From: Glandiceps talaboti
Lineage: Eukaryota; Hemichordata; Enteropneusta; Spengelidae
Reading direction: 5' to 3'
Length of the DNA stretch: 64,000 bases
Assembly: GCF_964340395.1 (NCBI RefSeq)
Contig: NC_135567.1
Span: 7,264,399-7,328,398 of the forward strand
In this document: one piece after another, positions 58,736-64,000 of the stretch
Numbering within the stretch: position 1 is the first letter of the stretch
Layout: each line of letters begins with the position of its first letter
Notes under the pieces: generated by a model
The model's input: only the letters and a program-made list of their open reading frames with translations
The model's database searches: none
Told to the model about the DNA's origin: nothing
Position numbers and translations under genes: made by a program

Positions 58736-60065
58736 TCCTACTGGAAAGACTATGCAACTTAAGAATACTCAACTATGTGCTATATTGTGTTCTACACAGT
58801 TCTAGGACAAATGCCCCCAGACAAATGCCACCCGGACAAATGCCCCCATAGGACAAATGCCCCGGACCTACCCCCCCCCCCCCCCCCGGTAAACTGTCAT
58901 TGCCTACGAATAGAGATTTAAAAAATCCAGATTTTGGGAGTACACTTAAAATATGGTTTTTATCACTTTTATTGTATAACGGATAAATAGACAGCAGATG
59001 TTCAAAAAATGTTGAATTCGACCAAATAAAGCATGCTTTGATTTTATCACTTTTTATTGTATTATTACCAAAAGCGTGCTTATAAAGTGATTTCGGGTGG
59101 TGTAATTATGTTAAAAATGACTTAACTCAAACACAGTCACTGTTATATACACATACACATTTTATTTCGGACATTAGACTGAAATTGTGATGACAATAAA
59201 GACAAATACAAACAACAAAGTGTGATAAACATGGGATTTGATTTTTAAGTAAGGCAGTTAATAGAAATTACTTATGAGTAGAACTCTAGAATCTTATTGC
59301 ATAAATACTAAATATTACTATAATATTGCAAACTGGAGGTTGTGGGCTTATTCCCCTAAAAATGCCAAGCACATGACAATTCTCGAAATCGGCAACAATT
59401 TGTGTAGAACTCTGGAATCTGATTGCATAAATACTAAGTGATAAAACCATATTTTTCATTTTAAATACACCGCCTGAAATCACATCTTTCAATCGCACTA
59501 TAGCAGAAATGCTAAGAAACCCTAAAAAACATGCATATTGATTCTCTTAAGTTACCAATAATATATATCTTAATGAGGATGTAACTTGCTCTCTCTCTCT
59601 CTCTTCCCAACATGTTATCAGTCTTATAAGAATACAACAGTCGTTATAATGCTCTAACAATCTGTGTTTGTGTTATTTATTTATAACCATCCACAATTAA
59701 AACAAGTTCTACCATGGAAGTATCACCAGGATGGTAAACTCCAAACAAATTTGTCTTTACAGATGTCACATACATGTACATATACTGTTATACATGTGCA
59801 ATCTTATTGAATATATATTTTGATGAGCCATTTGTGATAGTTTTGATTAGAATGGAATTCAATGCAAGGATTACATGTCTTGTTAATACAATATTACAGA
59901 GTTTGTTGCAATACAGAAATGAATCATTTATACCATTCAGGTATCTCCCCTTATACCTCAATGATAATATTACCTTAACTACCATGCTCATAACTAGTGA
60001 AATCTCACAAAGGTGTAATAGACCATGTATTTGTTGAGAGACTATAGTAGTTTTGGAATTATTGA
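58736..60065. other. non-coding stretch with short repeats
   Basis: 58808-58866 has four tandem units of GGACAAATGCCCCC, followed by a run of about 17 C. AACTCTAGAATCTTATTGCA (59281) and AACTCTGGAATCTGATTGCA (59408) with ATAAATACTAA after each are a 127-bp-spaced direct repeat. Short open frames at 59774-60037 show no domain. Confidence 0.5.
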
Positions 60066-60150
60066 TTATTACACACACACATACACAGACAGACACCGCT
60101 CCATGCCTATAGCACTACTAAACCTACATTGTAGTTCAGTTGTGCTAAAA
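60066..60150 (+). mobile_element. family R 3' end remnant
   Basis: CA/CAGA tract, ATGCCTATAGCACTACTAAA, and the hairpin end GTAGTTCAGTTGTGCTAAAA. The rest of the element is absent. Confidence 0.75.
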
Positions 60151-60429
60151 AGAGACCCCACCCCCTCCTAATTCCCCCAGCCCTCCCCCCATTAATTACT
60201 GAAGGCTTCCTAATTTAACTTGTTTCATCCCTAATGTTCAATTTAATAAGATTTGCTTTTTAAAACTATATACAATAGAATCTAGTTATCTTGAAACAAC
60301 ATTCTGGCTTGATATAAATCTTATTCATATTGCTACATCTTACTATCACTCACAACAAAAATCCTACCAACATTACTATATAAGCTATCTTTACATCTGG
60401 GTAAAACTGAGTCTATTTTATTTGCCTCC

Positions 60430-60690
60430 AAGAAATGTTTGCATACAACAAATAAAGTAAATGTGTGCAGTGTAATGGGAATGAGATTGAATCTAAGGCG
60501 AGTGTGTCATACTTGGTGTTTCATTGGATCAGTCTTTATCTGGTGAGATTATAGCTTCTAGCGTGCTATCAAAATGCGCAAACAAACTTAAATTTGTATA
60601 CCGTAATACTCGATCTTTTAATCTGAAAACAAAGAAATTACTTGTCTCGGCTTTGATTCAGTGTCATTTCGACTATGCCTGTTCATCGCG
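60430..60690 (+). pseudogene. LINE reverse transcriptase fragment
   Basis: In frame with 60524 onward: ESKASVSYLVFHW just upstream (with a shift), then DQSLSGEIIASSVLSKCANK and LLVSALIQCHFDYACSS. This matches the thumb-side part of non-LTR reverse transcriptases (YLGV.LD..L, LI.....DY...W). It is flanked by a 49-bp direct repeat (60333-60381 and 60691-60739). Confidence 0.6.
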
Positions 60691-60837
60691 GTACATCTTA
60701 CTATCACTCACAACACAAATCCTACCAACATTACTATATGTGGTACATTTCTTTCTGTAAAATACCATTATTTTAGCATATCATCACCAACTAAGTATAT
60801 ATTGTTACTCAATATACATACTTATGTACAATTAACA

Positions 60838-61182
60838 TACATACATACATACATACATACATACATACATACATACATACATACATACATACATACATAC
60901 ATACATACATACACACACAAACACACACACACACACACACATACATACCTACATACATACATACATACCTACCTACCTACCTACCTACCTACCTACCTAC
61001 CTACCTACATACATACCTACCTACCTACCTACCTACCTACCTACCTACCTACCTACATACATACATACATACATACATACTGACATACTGACATACATAC
61101 ATACATACATACATACATACATACATACAGACATACACACACACACACACACACACACAGACAGACAGACAGACATACATAC

Positions 61183-61213
<31 letters not shown>

Positions 61214-61598
61214 CATACAGACAGACAGACATACATACATACATACTTACTTACATACATACATACATACATACATACAGACAGACAGACAGACATACAT
61301 ACATACATACTTACAGACAGACAGACAGACAGACATACATACATACATACATACATACATACATACATACATACATACATACATACATAATGCGGATCTA
61401 TAATGCACCTTTCCTCCTGAGAGCTCAAGGTGCTCACAATTATTACCCCTGGCACGGATCAATGGCAGCACAACGGCCCTTTATACTTCCTTAACGCCCT
61501 GGGGAGCATGCATACATACATACCTACATACATACCTACCTACATACCTACCTACATACATACATACATACATACATACATACATACATACATACATA
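60838..61598. repeat. compound CATA/CTAC/CAGA tetranucleotide arrays
   Basis: Blocks of (CATA)n, (CTAC)n, (CA)n and (CAGA)n. All long open frames here (both strands) are repeat by-products. A 118-bp non-repetitive block interrupts the array at 61389-61508. Confidence 0.95.
61389..61508. repeat. conserved-looking block inside the tetranucleotide array
   Basis: GC-richer than its surroundings: ATGCGGATCTATAATGCACC, CCTGAGAGCTCAAGGTGCTC, CCCTGGCACGGATCAATGGC, CGCCCTGGGGAGCATG. It has the look of a dispersed, microsatellite-associated repeat; I recall similar text from other invertebrate genomes but cannot name a family. Confidence 0.4.
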
Positions 61599-63248
61599 AA
61601 TAACAAGTTATTTATCAACAATCACAAATATACAGACATGAATTATATACTATATAGTATACTAATCACAACTATCAATGTATAATTTTGACTGATGTGT
61701 AAATACTGGTAGCCAACCATCACCCGTAATGAGGCCTGAAAGAATCATTTGTTTGGTTCTGGTTACCCGACCCCAACTTAGCGTTTTACTGCTGACCCTA
61801 AACATTTTTTTCATGCATTCGAAAAAAAAATCGCAAAAATTTTTAAGTTTCACGAGAAATAGTGGATGCGAAAACTGACAATAATTTAAAAAGACAAAAT
61901 AAAAGTGTTCTTTCAATCTGTAATGGCTGTATATCTGATGAGGAGAAACCAATAAAACAGAGACCATTTGGAAAACAATAGAAAACCTGAACTAGACACT
62001 CACACTCACACTCACACATGAAAAAAACAAACAACAAATCTACCTATCCCACCTATTCTAAAATTGAGCTTAGTAGGAACCACACAATTTAAAATAGAAT
62101 TACAATGGAGTGACTAATTGTAATGTATTAGAATAATTAGATTGTACTTTATTTCAGTTAATTATGTCAATATTTAATTGAAATGGTGTGCTATATTCTT
62201 CATGTATACATATTTATCAGTTGACACATATTCATAGATATTTTAATCAAAACTCCACAACACAGATATAAACTAAGATATTTTTTATAAACTTTAGTTC
62301 TTGAGTTATTTCATGATTTCATATCACAAACATACCTAGGTGTTCATTACCTCACATAAAACAAAGTGAATACATATTTATTTTTCAGCTAATACATGTG
62401 TATCTGTTGACTCCCATGAGTCCATAGCAAAGACAAACACTGAACAATGTCTGAGCAACTTGATAGGGGGCACAGGCTGAGTTTGTCAAATATTTTATTC
62501 ACCTGAAAGTAGTTAATAAAACCCTAAATATTCTAGTATAGTTTTAATATGGACACATGCCATCTATGGTTATTTTTGAGGCATCGACGCAACAATACAA
62601 TCAATGCTGATAGAATGATAGCAAATAAAATGTTTCATTTGATATATTTTAATTATTATAAAATGAAATTATTATTCTTGTCTTCCTAATTGTTGTGTCC
62701 CTAAACTGGTATGTCCCCATTAGGAATGATATAGCCACATGGCTGTTGAGTGTTGACTGCCAAATAATCGCCCTGAGCTTCTATTTAGTTCCACTGTTGT
62801 GGTTCCGAATTTGCTGATTTTCCGAATAGTGGCCCAAGGCTAGTTTTCGGAAAACTCCGGTATATAATACAATAATTATTGTCATCTTGCATTGCTACTA
62901 TAGTTGATTACACAAAACAGATTTTCTTGACATTTTTAAAGTAAAAATACAATAAATTGTAATATGGGATATTTCTTTTAGGTCTGTTCATATAGCTTGA
63001 ATATAGTTGTAAATTAATTTTGACTTTACACAGGTAATCCCCTCGGCTAATCACATCTCTAGTCTGTGAATAAATCTGTACTTTACAATTTATTAAAATG
63101 TCACCATGCATGAAAAGCTTGATTACTTGTGATTAGCTGTGTTGACTGTTTACAATTCACTTTCCTGTATGTACAATGTACTACAATTACTCTGTTTACA
63201 ATTTTTTCAGCAAAAATAGACTTAGTCTTATATTTTTTAGAAAATAGC
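61599..63248. other. long gene-free AT-rich stretch
   Basis: No coding domain, tandem repeat or terminal inverted repeat was recognised. A (CACTCA)n stretch lies at 61997-62016. Confidence 0.45.
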
Positions 63249-63923
63249 GCCAATGGTGTTGTAGCACAACTGTATTTAGCTTGTCTTGTTGCTAGGCATA
63301 TTTGCATATATTTTTGGACCCTTTATTAACTTGCCTCAGCCCTTCCAACTTTTCATCTTTTCAATATAAACCATTATTTAGTTGTTGCTATGGGCCGGGC
63401 ATGGTCTTTTTGCTAGATATATCTGCATACATATTTGAATCTGCATTCACTTACCTACCAATCCCTGTTGTTATCTTTGTAGTATGCATCATTTCACTGT
63501 TTCTAAGGGCATGGTCATGGTTGCTAGGGTAAATTGTCTCATAATGTTTTCAACCATAACTGAAGAATAACATTTCCAGAAACATCCCCACTAAGTTTCA
63601 CCCCATTCACCTTGCAGTTTCAGTTACAAGATACATTTGTAAGTTTTCACCAAAATTGACATTTTTAGACCTAATTTTCACATCATTGATGGGATCATCA
63701 TGTTTTGACCAATTCTTAATATAAACACACTGAAGAATGTTCCAATCAATTTCAGCCCAATATCCTCAGCAGTTTTGGAATTAAAGATTTTTTACCAAAA
63801 CATACACATTTTAGACCTAATTTTCACATCATTCATGAGCTCATCATGTTGTGAACAATTCTTAGTTTAAACAACACTACAAATGTTCCCATCAAATTTG
63901 ACACCAATCTGCCCAGTAACACA

Positions 63924-63962
<39 letters not shown>

Positions 63963-64000
63963 TGCCATGCCTGTAGCACTTAGTTAACTGAACTGAAGCT
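63249..64000 (+). mobile_element. family R copy at the right edge
   Basis: Left terminus GCCAATGGTGTTGTAGCACA, one and a half 5' units (TTGCTATGGGC, TTTCTAAGGGCATGGTCATG), two central modules, a CA tract (63921-63960) and TGCCTGTAGCACTTAGTTAA as a damaged 3' hairpin. Probably ends at the window edge. Confidence 0.8.

Noticed and set aside
60661-61471. Tyr/Ile/His-Thr and Val-Cys-Met repeat proteins
   Set aside because: CATA/CTAC/CAGA repeats; only the LINE fragment at the start is real coding sequence.

Overview
This looks like a stretch of nuclear genome from an invertebrate animal. Genes have introns with GT/AG borders, the sequence is AT-rich, and microsatellites, satellites and transposon fossils dominate. 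The transposon-related protein families are ones common in marine invertebrates: a zinc-finger/recombinase-like protein, a Gypsy-integrase-type zinc finger with Ulp1 protease and PHD finger, DIRS-type tyrosine recombinase, hAT and Gypsy. The sequence alone does not fix the species (lancelet, hemichordate, mollusc or cnidarian would all fit). No rRNA, functional tRNA gene, CRISPR array or bacterial-style operon is present.

Layout. 1-3.3 kb: a decayed zinc-finger/recombinase-like gene on +, its N-terminal part carrying an in-frame 33-bp minisatellite. 4.7-49.4 kb on -: five exons of one ankyrin-repeat gene (49.3, 41.2, 36.7, 5.6 and 4.8 kb), all phase 0, built from two alternating exon types. 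Its introns hold most of the repeats listed here. 5.7-8.1 kb: three small palindromic elements and a SINE whose tRNA-like head has become a 60-bp satellite. 9.86-13.24 kb: a 71-bp satellite and a 46/48-bp minisatellite. 13.74-24.45 kb: a giant foldback-like structure with arms of a TAGC-rich 108-bp repeat (about 8.9 kb left, 0.9 kb right) and a truncated LINE at the junction. 24.45-26.33 kb: a 365-bp tandem repeat. 27.1-32.2 kb on +: a three-exon gene, now broken, encoding an integrase-type zinc finger, a 42-bp coding minisatellite, a Ulp1-type protease and a PHD finger. 38.5-40.4 kb: a decayed gag-like plus tyrosine-recombinase element. 41.3-42.4 kb: a 48-bp minisatellite. 42.4-47.06 kb: a second foldback-like element with minisatellite arms and a gene fragment in its loop. 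49.84-52.95 kb: a hAT transposase gene split by a 1.85-kb insertion with a 5-bp target duplication. 56-58.7 kb: nested repeats ending in a Gypsy integrase fragment. 60.4-61.6 kb: a LINE fragment and tetranucleotide arrays.

A dispersed family, here called family R, occurs at least ten times. It has a subterminal TAGCACAACTG near the left end, tandem blocks, a CA/CAGA microsatellite and a 3' hairpin ending GTGCTAA. This layout resembles Helentron-derived (DINE-1/HINE-like) elements.

Three internal comparisons give unusually direct evidence of insertion history, because a related copy in the same window preserves the empty site: 5713-6061 against 41308, the R copy at 45.59-47.02 kb against 42.46 kb, and 28586-28933 against 28.38 kb. 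The same comparisons show two minisatellites (48 bp and 33 bp) grown from sequence that is single copy in the paralogous intron.
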